This document shows, one piece after another, positions 1-8,037 of a stretch of DNA of 64,000 nucleotides (the stretch's first letter is position 1; every line of letters begins with the position of its first letter). The notes below the pieces were generated by a model, which was given only the letters and a program-made list of their open reading frames with translations, was not told the DNA's origin and made no database searches. Made by a program: the position numbers and the translations under genes. Origin of the DNA: Myxococcales bacterium (lineage in GTDB: Bacteria; Myxococcota_A; UBA9160; UBA4427); contig DUCN01000078.1 in the NCBI GenBank assembly GCA_012959805.1, positions 1 through 64,000 of the forward strand, written 5' to 3'.

Positions 1-1
1 C

Positions 2-246
2 GACGAAAAGGATCTGGGCAAAGTCTGGCGCATGCTGACGGAGGGTTGGGAGCGACTCGGGACGCGCTACGGCGACGACAGGACTTTCTCGGGTTTCTAT
101 GGCAGGCCCTGCATCCGGATGGACACTGTGAATTCTTTCTCGCCGAAGTCGACGGCGAGCCCGTGGGGAGCATGGGTGTATGGCAGTACAACGGTTATGT
201 CTATGAATTCTTCTCTGGACGTGCCCATGCGGCGGATGCAGCCCGA
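2..246 (+). pseudogene. FemAB/GNAT-like acyltransferase fragment, frameshifted
   Basis: Two overlapping reading frames give one continuous acyltransferase-like sequence. Frame 2 reads WRMLTEGWERLGTRYGD from the left edge, and frame 1 takes over near base 78 and reads FLWQALHPDG and FFLAEVDGEPVG, ending around YVYEFFSGR. This order resembles the C-terminal acyltransferase half of FemAB/BioF2-like peptidoglycan-bridge or exopolysaccharide proteins. A one-base indel near base 78 explains the shift. Similarity stops near base 225-245, where the opposite-strand guaB fragment also stops. The piece therefore lacks its C-terminus, and its N-terminus lies outside the window. It may be a true pseudogene or low-quality sequence at a contig end. 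Confidence 0.45.
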
Positions 247-250
247 TGCG

Positions 251-1162
251 TCAAACGGACCCAGGACCGACACCGACCTTCACTCCCGAGACACCAGACT
301 TGATCAGCGCTTCCGTTCCCTCCGCTGTTGCGACGTTGCCACCCACAAGGGGAATCTCGGGGAAATGGCTCTTGATCTCGCGAATTGACTGAAGAACGTT
401 CGCTGAATGACCATGTGCGGTGTCCACGATGATGAGATCGACACCGGCATCGACGAGCGCCTGCGCGCGCTCGACGCGATCCGCTCCGACTCCGATGGCG
501 GCACCGCATCGCAGTCTTCCGAGGTCATCCTTGCAGGCGTCGGGGTAGAGCTGTGTCTTCTCGATGTCTTTGATCGTAATCAGCCCGCAGAGGAGATCCG
601 CGTCATCCACGACGAGCAGTTTCTCGATTCGATATTCGTGAAGCAGATCCTGCGCCGTCTCCATGGTCGTGCCAGGGGGAACAGTCACGAGGTTGTCGCT
701 CGTCATCACGGTCGAGATCTCGGCGCTTACGTCTTTCACGAAGCGCAGGTCGCGGTTGGTCAGTATTCCGACCGCCTTCCCATCGCGGGTGACCGGCACA
801 CCAGAGATTCGAAAGCGACTCATCACCTCAAGCGCTTCGCGAATCGGCTGCTCGGGTCGCATCGTGATTGGATCGACGATCATGCCCGATTCAGAGCGTT
901 TGACTTTGTCGACCTCGGCCGCCTGCTCGGCGATCGTGAGGTTTTTGTGGACGATTCCGATGCCACCGTTACGCGCCATACAAATGGCGGTTTCGTGTTC
1001 GGTGACCGTATCCATGGCGGCAGCGATCAGCGGCGTGTTGAGTTCGATCTCACTGGTCAGTTGGGTTCGGAGATCAACGTCGCCGGGCAGGACTTCTGAG
1101 GATGCTGGCACAAGGAGAACATCGTCGAACGTGAGTCCTTCGCGAATCTCCGATTGGCCCAT
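251..1162 (-). pseudogene. guaB: IMP dehydrogenase, truncated before the catalytic cysteine
   Basis: This encodes the N-terminal 303 residues of inosine-5'-monophosphate dehydrogenase, which oxidises IMP to XMP in the committed step of guanine nucleotide synthesis. LTFDDVLLVPA opens the TIM barrel, a tandem CBS (Bateman) region follows at about residues 90-205, and the barrel resumes with VDTAHGHS and VGGNVATAEG. The reading frame ends at VGVGPGSV followed by TGA, precisely where the family has the GPGS-I-C-T-T-R loop with the catalytic Cys. Family length is about 485 residues, so roughly 180 are missing. The ATG at 1162 has GGGGAGG six bases upstream and is preferred over the TTG at 1177. 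No frame beyond the stop resumes IMPDH, so the break is a junction and not recoding. Confidence 0.85.
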
Positions 1163-1186
1163 ACCCTGCCTCCCCAAAACAACCTC

Positions 1187-1215
1187 TTGTAAAGCATCCG
1201 AAACGGGTCGATCAA
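1187..1215 (-). promoter_or_regulatory. Putative sigma-70 promoter of guaB
   Basis: On the minus strand TTGATC (1215-1210) and TTACAA (1192-1187) are separated by 17 bases and lie about 25 bases upstream of the guaB Shine-Dalgarno sequence. Pattern match only. Confidence 0.35.
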
Positions 1216-1325
1216 CCCCTCACGGCCAGCGGATGGGTCGTCTCCCGGCCGTTGGTGGCGGAGCATAATCGGGGCGTGTTACGGGGTCAACCAAACGGCC
1301 CGATCAGCCAGGGACCGCCACGAAC

Positions 1326-1766
1326 TTATTCCAATTCGGCCTCAGAAAGTAGATCTGTGCCCGTTCGAAGGAGCCCGCCGAGCTCGCCGGCGGTCGCCTC
1401 TGCAAGCCGATACGCTGCCCGCGGCGCATCATTGAGCAGCCGAGCCATTCCCGAACGCGGGAGCACCCAGATCGTGCAGGCACCGTCGGCTAGGGCGGTC
1501 ACCTCGCGCTTGCCGAACGCAAAAAGCGAGGCCGCGCCTAGATGTTCCGGCGCCTGGAGCGAACCGATCACGCCCCCCCTACGGCCACTCTTCAGCTTGA
1601 GCCGACCCTTCTCGAGCAGAACCAGACCTTCCGCCTCTGAGCCCTCCCGAAAAGCGCTCTTCCCATTGGGAAGCACGCGCTCTTCGAGCATCTCGGCCAG
1701 CGCCTCACGGTCCTCCTCGCTGAATTCAGCCATCAGCGAGAAATGTTTCAGATCATCTGGATTCAT
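1326..1766 (-). CDS. Cyclic nucleotide-binding (Crp-like effector) domain protein
   Basis: A 146-residue protein made almost entirely of a CAP_ED/cNMP-binding beta-roll. It opens with the usual helix (LMAEFSEEDREALAEMLEE), continues with GLVLLEKGRLKL, and has HLGAASLFAFG at the phosphate-binding cassette position, although the G-E-x-A-L consensus is weak. No helix-turn-helix follows, so it is not a DNA-binding Crp/Fnr regulator. Its start codon overlaps the stop of the upstream DUF4388 gene by 4 bases (ATGA type), so the two are translationally coupled. It probably senses a small ligand or serves as a protein-interaction module for the signalling genes upstream. The ligand is unknown. Confidence 0.75.
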   Translation of the reverse strand: MNPDDLKHFSLMAEFSEEDREALAEMLEERVLPNGKSAFREGSEAEGLVLLEKGRLKLKSGRRGGVIGSLQAPEHLGAASLFAFGKREVTALADGACTIWVLPRSGMARLLNDAPRAAYRLAEATAGELGGLLRTGTDLLSEAELE

Positions 1767-3331
1767 GGGACGATCCTCGCGAACAGACTTCGCAAAAGAG
1801 AGCTCGGATCCTTCCCAGGCTCAAGCGGCAGGAGGAAGAGGCTTGCTTCCTCGATCAGCGAAAGGTTGTCGCGCAGCTCGTCCGGCGAAAGCCGTTCACC
1901 GGGTGCCAGCATCACGACGTGAAAGGTTCTCGCCCCAGCCCTGCGTGAAAGGCTAGAGGTCATCGGCGCAAGATCGGCGGTACTGGCAGTGACCCGCGCG
2001 TCCAACAAGAAGATGGTTCCGAGGGCGCGATGACTCGCGAAGGTCCAAATGGGCTCCACGTTGCTCGCCCGGGGTAAATGGATGAGGTCAATTCCAAAAT
2101 CACCGTCGACGGCGATTCGACCAATCTGCTCAAGGGCCTCGGGGCCGACTCCACCCCGCTCGAATTGGGATGTCAGTTCGACACCCGGCACCTTCAGCAA
2201 CAGGTCACCAAACAGCGCCGCCACTTCGGGACTTGCCGCGGCGACTAGTAACTTGACGCTCGCCGAGCCCGGCTCGCGGCCACCCGGCGGCGCTCCAAAA
2301 CCGCGTAACCGTCGACACTGGGCCTCATTGAAAAGGGCGTGACCCGTGGGTCGGAGCGGAACGACATGGGCGCGACCAAATTCGATGATCTCACGTTCGG
2401 CCAGCGTGTGAAGGGTTCGGAGAACCTGATAGTCGGGCTGGCTGCATTGGTCGACAATGTCACCGACACGATCGGCATCCTCGAGCAGCGCAAGCACTTC
2501 CTGTGTCAGCGGATGGACGTGACTCGGCAACTCGCTTCGATCGACTCGCAGTGTCACGGGCGAAGCGAGAGGCGGCAGGCTGGGAGCCAGTCGATTCCAC
2601 TCCTCGAGTTGTCGGAGCCCTTCGGCGAGAACGCGTCGCGTAGCCGTTCGAATCTCGACCGCCCCCTCGATTCGAGTTTGCTCGAAATGAAACTCGCCGC
2701 AGCGCCAATCGAGTATCCGGAACAGAGCCTTCTCGGCGGAAACAAATCCCGTGGCCGCCGACACAATCTCGCCATCGACGAGCACCACAAATCCGTCGGG
2801 CGAGGCCCCATCGTCGAGCTCGGGCGTGAGCGTTAGTCGCCCGCTCGCATTCCGCTGATGCAACATATGCAAGAGTTCGGCAGGATTAAGCTCGCCGAGA
2901 GATCCTTCGAAGTCGAGCTTGGTATCCGCGCGCGTCTCCAGGCGCTCGATCCGCGCCTGCCGATCCAATAACTCTTCGACCGCCGACTGGATCTCGTCAA
3001 TTCCGGCGTCCGAATCGACATTCGAGTCGCTCACATCGCCAAGACTCTGGATCCGCCCATCCCCGGGATTGGCCTGATCGCCCAAAAAGATAAATCGCAC
3101 CATTCGAGTCCGCGGATTCGCACGTAAAATCTCGGCGAGTTTCCGCGCATCGACGAGCGGCAGTTCAACCTGTGCAACGATGACGCTAGGCTGTTCCGAC
3201 AGCGCGGCCTCGAGACCCGCCGCTCCCTGGGTGACCACGCGACACGCATGACCAGCGACTTCGAGCGCATCGGCGACGCGCCGCCCGCGATTGATGTCTC
3301 CGTCTGCAATCAGGATGCGTTGATTCGACAT
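1763..3331 (-). CDS. Degenerate receiver plus DUF4388 (PatA-like) signalling protein
   Basis: A 522-residue protein. Residues 1-120 fold like a response-regulator receiver (ILIADGD, then FIFLGDQ), but the phospho-acceptor position reads VIVAQVELPLVD, with Gln where the family has Asp, and no clear conserved Lys is seen. Residues about 140-235 match DUF4388 (SLGELNPAELLHMLHQRNASG, DGEIVSAATG, GEFHFE), a domain common in myxobacterial and cyanobacterial PatA-like proteins. A second part, residues 240-520, holds a winged-helix-like stretch (LLEDADRVGDIVDQC) and a C-terminal region with GTIFLLDA that may be GTPase-associated. It starts 20 bases after the REC-GAF gene ends and overlaps the cNMP gene downstream. 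Phosphorylation-independent signalling is inferred from the missing Asp. Confidence 0.7.
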   Translation of the reverse strand: MSNQRILIADGDINRGRRVADALEVAGHACRVVTQGAAGLEAALSEQPSVIVAQVELPLVDARKLAEILRANPRTRMVRFIFLGDQANPGDGRIQSLGDVSDSNVDSDAGIDEIQSAVEELLDRQARIERLETRADTKLDFEGSLGELNPAELLHMLHQRNASGRLTLTPELDDGASPDGFVVLVDGEIVSAATGFVSAEKALFRILDWRCGEFHFEQTRIEGAVEIRTATRRVLAEGLRQLEEWNRLAPSLPPLASPVTLRVDRSELPSHVHPLTQEVLALLEDADRVGDIVDQCSQPDYQVLRTLHTLAEREIIEFGRAHVVPLRPTGHALFNEAQCRRLRGFGAPPGGREPGSASVKLLVAAASPEVAALFGDLLLKVPGVELTSQFERGGVGPEALEQIGRIAVDGDFGIDLIHLPRASNVEPIWTFASHRALGTIFLLDARVTASTADLAPMTSSLSRRAGARTFHVVMLAPGERLSPDELRDNLSLIEEASLFLLPLEPGKDPSSLLRSLFARIVP

Positions 3332-3350
3332 TCTTCTTTCGTCCCCGCGC

Positions 3351-5162
3351 CTAAACCGAGATCAGGATTCCGAGCTCTCGCTGCAGCTCGAAGGCTAGGT
3401 ATTCGACGAGGCTGCGGTCCGTCGTCTGGAAGACCGGCGCAGCTCCCTCGATGCGAATCGCGGATCCGATCATCGCGAATGCCGGTCCCTCGCCGTAGTA
3501 CACGAGAAAGGGCCGCCGACTATCGAGCGATGACTTCGAGATCCAAGTCAGCTGCGGATTATCTTGTCGCGCCGTCCCATCAGCGAGCATGACGATTTCC
3601 GTCTGCGTGTCCCGGCCCCGGGTTTCGTGCAGCGTTTCAAGGACTTCCGCCAACCAAGTTGCGCCTGGAGACATAATCAGAACGCCTCGATCTCCTGGCC
3701 GACGAAAGGCGTCTTCGAGTACGAAGCGCAGAACCTGGCCTTCAATTTCGACGGGCTGGATATTCCCTTGCTCAAGCAAGCGATCAAAGAACGGGTCAAG
3801 GGCGCGGATCTCGAGAAGGTCTGGGCGGGTCGCGAGCAGTCCGATCCGGGACTCTGCGGCGCGCGACTCGATGAGCGTCATCAAGGATTCCACCTGGCCT
3901 CCGTCAGCGGGGTACGAAACGCTGACGGACTGAAGTGTCGTGACGGCTTCCCCTCGTTCCCCCTTCTTAAGCCCGAGCCAGCTCCTGCGAATTCGTTCGG
4001 CCAGGATGCCCGCGCCAAGTGCGTCGGTTTGAGGCAGCAATACGAAGAAGACGCCGGCTTCGTTCAGGGCGAGTAGATCCGTCGTTCGCAGCGCACCGGT
4101 GACGGTCCGCGCCAGCTCGAGAGAATCGGGCGCCGCATGGTTGCTTGTATCGAGTTCAATGCGCAGGATCGAGAATCGGTGGGAAAAACGATTCGCCTTT
4201 TGAATCTCGTTTCGAATCGCATCTTCGAAATAGGCCTGGGTGTAGGCCTGGGTCTCCGGGTCTCGCAGAGCAAGACGTTCGAGTGTTCGAAAGCGCATCG
4301 CGTTATTCAGGGCGATTGCGCCGAGTTCGCCGACCTTCTCTGCCATGGCGAGGTCCGATTCTGCAAAGCGTTCGCCATCGAGCTTGTCCGTCAGCCGTGC
4401 CACGCCGAGTGTGAGGTCCCCGATTCGCAGTGGTACATAGAGCGCCTCTACGGCATTCGCGTCTTCGGGCATCGTCGTGACAACGGACCTGGCTGTCTTG
4501 AGAGCCGGACACCAGACCGAGATGAATTCGTCGAAACCGACGGTCTTGGGCTCTCCATCGATGCGAACCAGGCCACGAGCGCCCACGAGCTGAAGGGTTC
4601 GCCCGCCCGGTTTATCCGTGGCCCACAACACACCGGACTGCGCTCGGGTCTCGAAACACAGCGCTTCCATCAATCGCTCGGCCAGGGGCTCGACCGCGAG
4701 GGTTCCGAAGAATCCGGCCGCGCGCTCGAAGAGCGAGAGCACGCCCATGAACTCGAGATTTTCCTCGACCAGACGCGCATGCTCATCGCGCAGTCGTCGC
4801 TGTTTCAGGATCTTCTCGATCGAATCCACAAGGGCCGCCTGATCGAAGGGCTTCAGGATGTAGTCGACGGCGCCCTGCTTCATGGCATCGACGGCATTTA
4901 TCACGTCGACGACGCCCGTCACCATGACCACGTCCTGGTCGGGACGCCGTTCCTTGATCTTGCCAACCAACTCGGAGCCATCGATGCCCGGCATCACGAG
5001 ATCGGTGAGGATGACGTCGAAGTCCTCTCGCTCGAGGATGTGCAGTGCCTCTTCGCCGCACGACGCAGTCTGGACGTCATATCCAGCATCGCCGAGGAAC
5101 CCCTCGGTGAGTTCGCGGAAATAGAGCTGATCGTCCACTGCGAGAATCCGCGCCTTGCTCAT
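3351..5162 (-). CDS. Response regulator with GAF and degenerate GGDEF domains
   Basis: A 603-residue cytoplasmic regulator. The N-terminal receiver is intact: ILAVDDQ supplies the acidic pair, VILTDLVMPGIDG the phospho-Asp, VTGV the Thr and YILKPF the Lys. A GAF-like domain lies at about residues 150-300. From RDPETQAYTQAYF to about residue 470 it matches a diguanylate cyclase fold, but the active site reads LNEAGVFFVLLP instead of GGDEF, so cyclase activity is unlikely. The last 130 residues are unassigned. The tracked ORF starts 40 codons earlier; the ATG at 5162 begins MSKARILAVDDQ with GAGGGG just upstream and is preferred. It heads a three-gene signalling operon. Confidence 0.75.
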   Translation of the reverse strand: MSKARILAVDDQLYFRELTEGFLGDAGYDVQTASCGEEALHILEREDFDVILTDLVMPGIDGSELVGKIKERRPDQDVVMVTGVVDVINAVDAMKQGAVDYILKPFDQAALVDSIEKILKQRRLRDEHARLVEENLEFMGVLSLFERAAGFFGTLAVEPLAERLMEALCFETRAQSGVLWATDKPGGRTLQLVGARGLVRIDGEPKTVGFDEFISVWCPALKTARSVVTTMPEDANAVEALYVPLRIGDLTLGVARLTDKLDGERFAESDLAMAEKVGELGAIALNNAMRFRTLERLALRDPETQAYTQAYFEDAIRNEIQKANRFSHRFSILRIELDTSNHAAPDSLELARTVTGALRTTDLLALNEAGVFFVLLPQTDALGAGILAERIRRSWLGLKKGERGEAVTTLQSVSVSYPADGGQVESLMTLIESRAAESRIGLLATRPDLLEIRALDPFFDRLLEQGNIQPVEIEGQVLRFVLEDAFRRPGDRGVLIMSPGATWLAEVLETLHETRGRDTQTEIVMLADGTARQDNPQLTWISKSSLDSRRPFLVYYGEGPAFAMIGSAIRIEGAAPVFQTTDRSLVEYLAFELQRELGILISV

Positions 5163-5341
5163 GACCCCTCGGCTGGCCGAGCGCGCAACGATTCGGCCAG
5201 ACACTCGCAATGAGCGTCCCACCAACCGGCAAATGCGGCCGACACGTCCCGTCTCATCGGCAGCGCGTGAGTTCGACTTCATAAGGGATCAGGCGAAATG
5301 CGGGGCCTTCGCCTCGGACGAGGCGAATTTTCCGACGAAAC

Positions 5342-6715
5342 TCAGCCGGCGGGCAGGAGCGGCGTCCCCAGCAGTGAATGCGGGGTCGCCTCGAGGATTC
5401 GGGCGGCCACAATGGTCCCCGGCTCAAGCCCGAGATCGGCCCCGGCATCCAGATTGACCACCCGATGATGAGGATCTCGGCCGGAAATCTGACCTCCCCC
5501 ATGCCGGCTAGCACCGTCGATGAGCACCAGCGCCTCCTGGCCCACGCGGGACTGGTGGTACGCGAGCGTCTGCTCACGCTGTAAATCCTGCAGCCGCATC
5601 AAACGTTCCTGGGCCAATTCGGCGGGAATCTCTTCGCCCATTTCAGCAGCCGCTGTGCCCGGCCGAGGCGAATACTTGAAGCTGAAGCTATCGATCAAAC
5701 CGGCATCGCGAACCAGGTCTAGGGTCTGTTCAAAATCGGCATCGGTCTCACCCGGGAAGCCCACGATGAGATCTGAGGTCAGGGCGAGATCCGGCCGCGC
5801 CTGCCGCAAACCCTCCACGATCCCGAGATAGTGGTCCCGCGTATAGCGGCGGCGCATGGCTTCCAGGATTCGGTCCGAACCACTCTGCACAGGCAGATGG
5901 ACGTGCGGACAGAGGCCTCCGAGTTCCTGGTGGGCCCGAATCAAATCGTCGTCAAAGAAGAGTGGATGCGGGCTCGTGTAGCGAATCCGCTCGAGGCCCG
6001 GAATGTCGTTCAGCCGCGTGAGAAGCTCGGCGAAGGGCATCGTCCCCGCCGCCACTGCGTTCCCGCGTCGCACATCGTGGCGCCCATAGGCATTCACCGT
6101 CTGCCCGAGGAGCGTGATTTCGAGAATCCCGGAGTCGACCAGCGCATGCACCTCGGCTTCGATCTCGCTCGCCCTCCGGCTGATCTCACGGCCCCGCGTC
6201 GACGGCACGATGCAGAAGCTGCAGAACATATCGCAGCCTTCCATCACGGTGACGAAGGCTTTACGCCGAATTCCAGTCGGCACCTGGGGTCTCCGCATCG
6301 GCAGGTCGAAGCGCGCCTGGCTCTTGTCCTCGGCGACCCAGGCTGCACGGTTCCCTTCCAAGGCGCCGGCGAGCATCGCTGGGACGCGCCGGAGATTGTG
6401 GGTGCCAAACACAAAGTCGAGATGTGAAAACCGGCTCAGGAGTTTGTCACCGACTTGCTGTGCGACGCAGCCTCCGACGCCGACGATGCGGCCAGGCTTT
6501 TCAGCCTTCCATTCCCTCAGTCGCCCCAGATCGCTGTAGAGCTGATGCTCTGCCTTGTCTCGAATCGAACACGTATTAATCACCAGCACATCCGCCTCGG
6601 ACTCGCTCGCAGCGGCAATCAACCCGCTGTCTTCGAGCAGAGTCGACACCTTTTCTGAGTCGTGGACATTCATCTGGCAGCCGTAGGTGCGAATCGCGAA
6701 GTGCTTGCTGTTCAA
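5342..6715 (-). CDS. miaB: tRNA-2-methylthio-N6-dimethylallyladenosine synthase
   Basis: A radical-SAM methylthiotransferase that converts i6A37 to ms2i6A37 in tRNAs reading UNN codons. At 457 residues it has family length. The N-terminal UPF0004 domain contributes the three auxiliary-cluster cysteines (TYGCQMNVHDS, NTCSIRDKAE, GCVAQQ). The radical-SAM motif is EGCDMFCSFCIVPSTRGR, and a C-terminal TRAM domain follows. It lies upstream of the signalling operon with a 180-base gap and has an AT-rich leader at 6720-6930. Identification is secure; the related m-t6A enzyme MtaB is less likely given TYGCQMN and MSS-type spacing. Confidence 0.95.
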   Translation of the reverse strand: MNSKHFAIRTYGCQMNVHDSEKVSTLLEDSGLIAAASESEADVLVINTCSIRDKAEHQLYSDLGRLREWKAEKPGRIVGVGGCVAQQVGDKLLSRFSHLDFVFGTHNLRRVPAMLAGALEGNRAAWVAEDKSQARFDLPMRRPQVPTGIRRKAFVTVMEGCDMFCSFCIVPSTRGREISRRASEIEAEVHALVDSGILEITLLGQTVNAYGRHDVRRGNAVAAGTMPFAELLTRLNDIPGLERIRYTSPHPLFFDDDLIRAHQELGGLCPHVHLPVQSGSDRILEAMRRRYTRDHYLGIVEGLRQARPDLALTSDLIVGFPGETDADFEQTLDLVRDAGLIDSFSFKYSPRPGTAAAEMGEEIPAELAQERLMRLQDLQREQTLAYHQSRVGQEALVLIDGASRHGGGQISGRDPHHRVVNLDAGADLGLEPGTIVAARILEATPHSLLGTPLLPAG

Positions 6716-6934
6716 GGGAATTCCGTGTCTGAGGATGAATTAAATCGGCCGACCTCCGGGCCGGGCAAAAGTACCCGAGCGACGCTTCCAAGTCGATCAT
6801 CGGGCAGCCGGCCCAGCCAGCCGCACCGACTTCTTCCCACACGTCCCGACATGGAGGCATTTTCTAGGAATCTCACAAAAACCCTTGTTTTTGAACCATT
6901 TCTATAAATCCTTCAGAGCCGCATCGAAACGCGA

Positions 6935-6962
6935 TTGACAACGCTCCGTAGGCCGCCATAAT
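6935..6962 (+). promoter_or_regulatory. Strong sigma-70-like promoter for candidate sRNA
   Basis: A consensus -35 TTGACA (6935-6940) is followed after 16 bases by CATAAT (6957-6962). It points rightward, divergent from miaB, with no ORF behind it before the terminator at 7069. Confidence 0.6.
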
Positions 6963-6968
6963 GCCAAA

Positions 6969-7109
6969 TAATCGTAGGGTTTCGGAGTGGCGGTGGATTG
7001 GTCATTTCTTAGGAAATGTCCAACCTCTCACCCCCCATTAGATGAGTCCACCGCCCCTCCCCCTGACCAACGCCCCGTCGGCCGCAACCGACGGGGCGTT
7101 TTGCTTTTT
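6969..7109 (+). ncRNA. Candidate stand-alone small RNA, about 140 nt
   Basis: The transcript would start about 7 bases after the -10 box and end at a strong intrinsic terminator. It folds well by eye. GGAG-t-GGCGGTGGA (6984-6997) pairs with TCCACCGCC-c-CTCC (7047-7060). Inside, TTGG-t-CATTTC (6998-7008) pairs with GAAATG-t-CCAA (7013-7023) across a TTAG loop, and a weaker CTCA/TGAG hairpin fits at 7027-7046, giving a three-way junction. The terminator forms the last hairpin. I do not recognise 6S, SRP, tmRNA or a known riboswitch class. The downstream gene is convergent, so this is not a leader. Confidence 0.55.
7069..7109 (+). terminator. Rho-independent terminator
   Basis: A perfect 13-bp stem (7069-7081 with 7088-7100) around a CCGCAA loop is followed by TTTTGCTTTTT. 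The T-tract lies only on the right, so it acts on rightward transcription, closing the candidate sRNA. Confidence 0.8.
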
Positions 7110-7291
7110 ACCGGCAGGGGCGATGCACACAGTCGCATGTCGGGAAGCTGATGGTCGTATGCCGCGTTGGCTGACCGGCAAGGGGGCAGGCGCTCACCCA
7201 TCGGGGTTCTCTGGCCGTCGAAGTTGCCGACGCGCTTTCGGGGATAGACGGTCGATGGATTGCCGAACAGCCGAGGCGCTTCCGGAAATCG

Positions 7292-7972
7292 CTAGAGGAT
7301 GGCGAACGCAGCAAGCGCAGCGGCGATGCCCCAGCGGGTGTATCGGCGGGTGAAGCCCCTGGGAATGGTGAGGAGCGCTTCGGTCGCAGGCATGCCGGCT
7401 CGTGATTTCTGAATGACGGGGAATTCGATAGCGGCCGCGAAGACGGCGAAGCCGAAGGAGCCGGCGACCAGGGCGGTCGTGCCCGCGGTGGTGAGCGGGA
7501 GCGCAAAGAAGAAGAGAAGGACCACGCCGATGTCACCGGCGTTTCCGCCGATGCTCATCCAATCGAAAGCACGGGCGTCGTTCTTCTGATAGTCGAAATC
7601 GAAGACCGGGAAGAAGCCTCCGATCGGCTTGAGGGGCGAGTGACCACCTGCGAGTCTCGCGCCCAGGAAATGGCCCCACTCATGAAGAAGTGCAGCCACG
7701 GCCGCCCCGACGAGCAAACCGTCCACAATCGAGAGTACAGAGGCGAGCGCGAGTCCGGACACCGTCGCCCATGCCTCGGCGGCGGCAAATACTGAGAGCA
7801 GGCCAGCAACGAGAGCGACATGAAGCAGGAGAACCCGCGAGAGATCTGCCTCGTCCTTGTCGGAAACCTTTGGGAAAAGCTTCGCCGCGCGCGTCTGGCC
7901 AGACGTAGGCGGGCTGCCCTCTTCGTCTACATCCGGTCCGGTCGCAGTCTCAAAAGATGATGTCGATGCCAT
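7292..7972 (-). CDS. Membrane M50-like (HEXXH) metalloprotease-family protein
   Basis: A 226-residue integral membrane protein with an acidic, charged cytoplasmic N-terminus of about 60 residues and five or so hydrophobic segments. The third segment carries LLHEWGHFLGARLAGG, an HEXXH zinc motif inside a membrane helix as in site-2 proteases (M50). The usual downstream NPDG/LDPxG motif is not obvious; FDWMSIGGNAGD may be its counterpart. ATG at 7972 is chosen because AGAGGAG lies 8 bases upstream; the tracked start is 39 codons longer. It follows the VWA gene by 66 bases on the same strand and may share its transcript. Protease activity is likely but not certain. Confidence 0.6.
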   Translation of the reverse strand: MASTSSFETATGPDVDEEGSPPTSGQTRAAKLFPKVSDKDEADLSRVLLLHVALVAGLLSVFAAAEAWATVSGLALASVLSIVDGLLVGAAVAALLHEWGHFLGARLAGGHSPLKPIGGFFPVFDFDYQKNDARAFDWMSIGGNAGDIGVVLLFFFALPLTTAGTTALVAGSFGFAVFAAAIEFPVIQKSRAGMPATEALLTIPRGFTRRYTRWGIAAALAAFAIL

Positions 7973-8037
7973 TGGATCGCTCCTCTTGCGGCCCCTGCTG
8001 GACGCTTGTCTCGACGATTCTCGAATAATAGAGGTTC

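Noticed and set aside
251-253. TGA at the IMPDH catalytic-cysteine position as a selenocysteine codon
   Set aside because: The frame after TGA does not continue IMPDH in any phase, so it is a junction and not recoding.
407-1099. 230-residue plus-strand ORF
   Set aside because: Antisense shadow of guaB with no recognisable motif.
4137-5213. 358-residue plus-strand ORF
   Set aside because: Antisense shadow of the receiver-GAF gene; long open frames are common opposite GC-rich genes.
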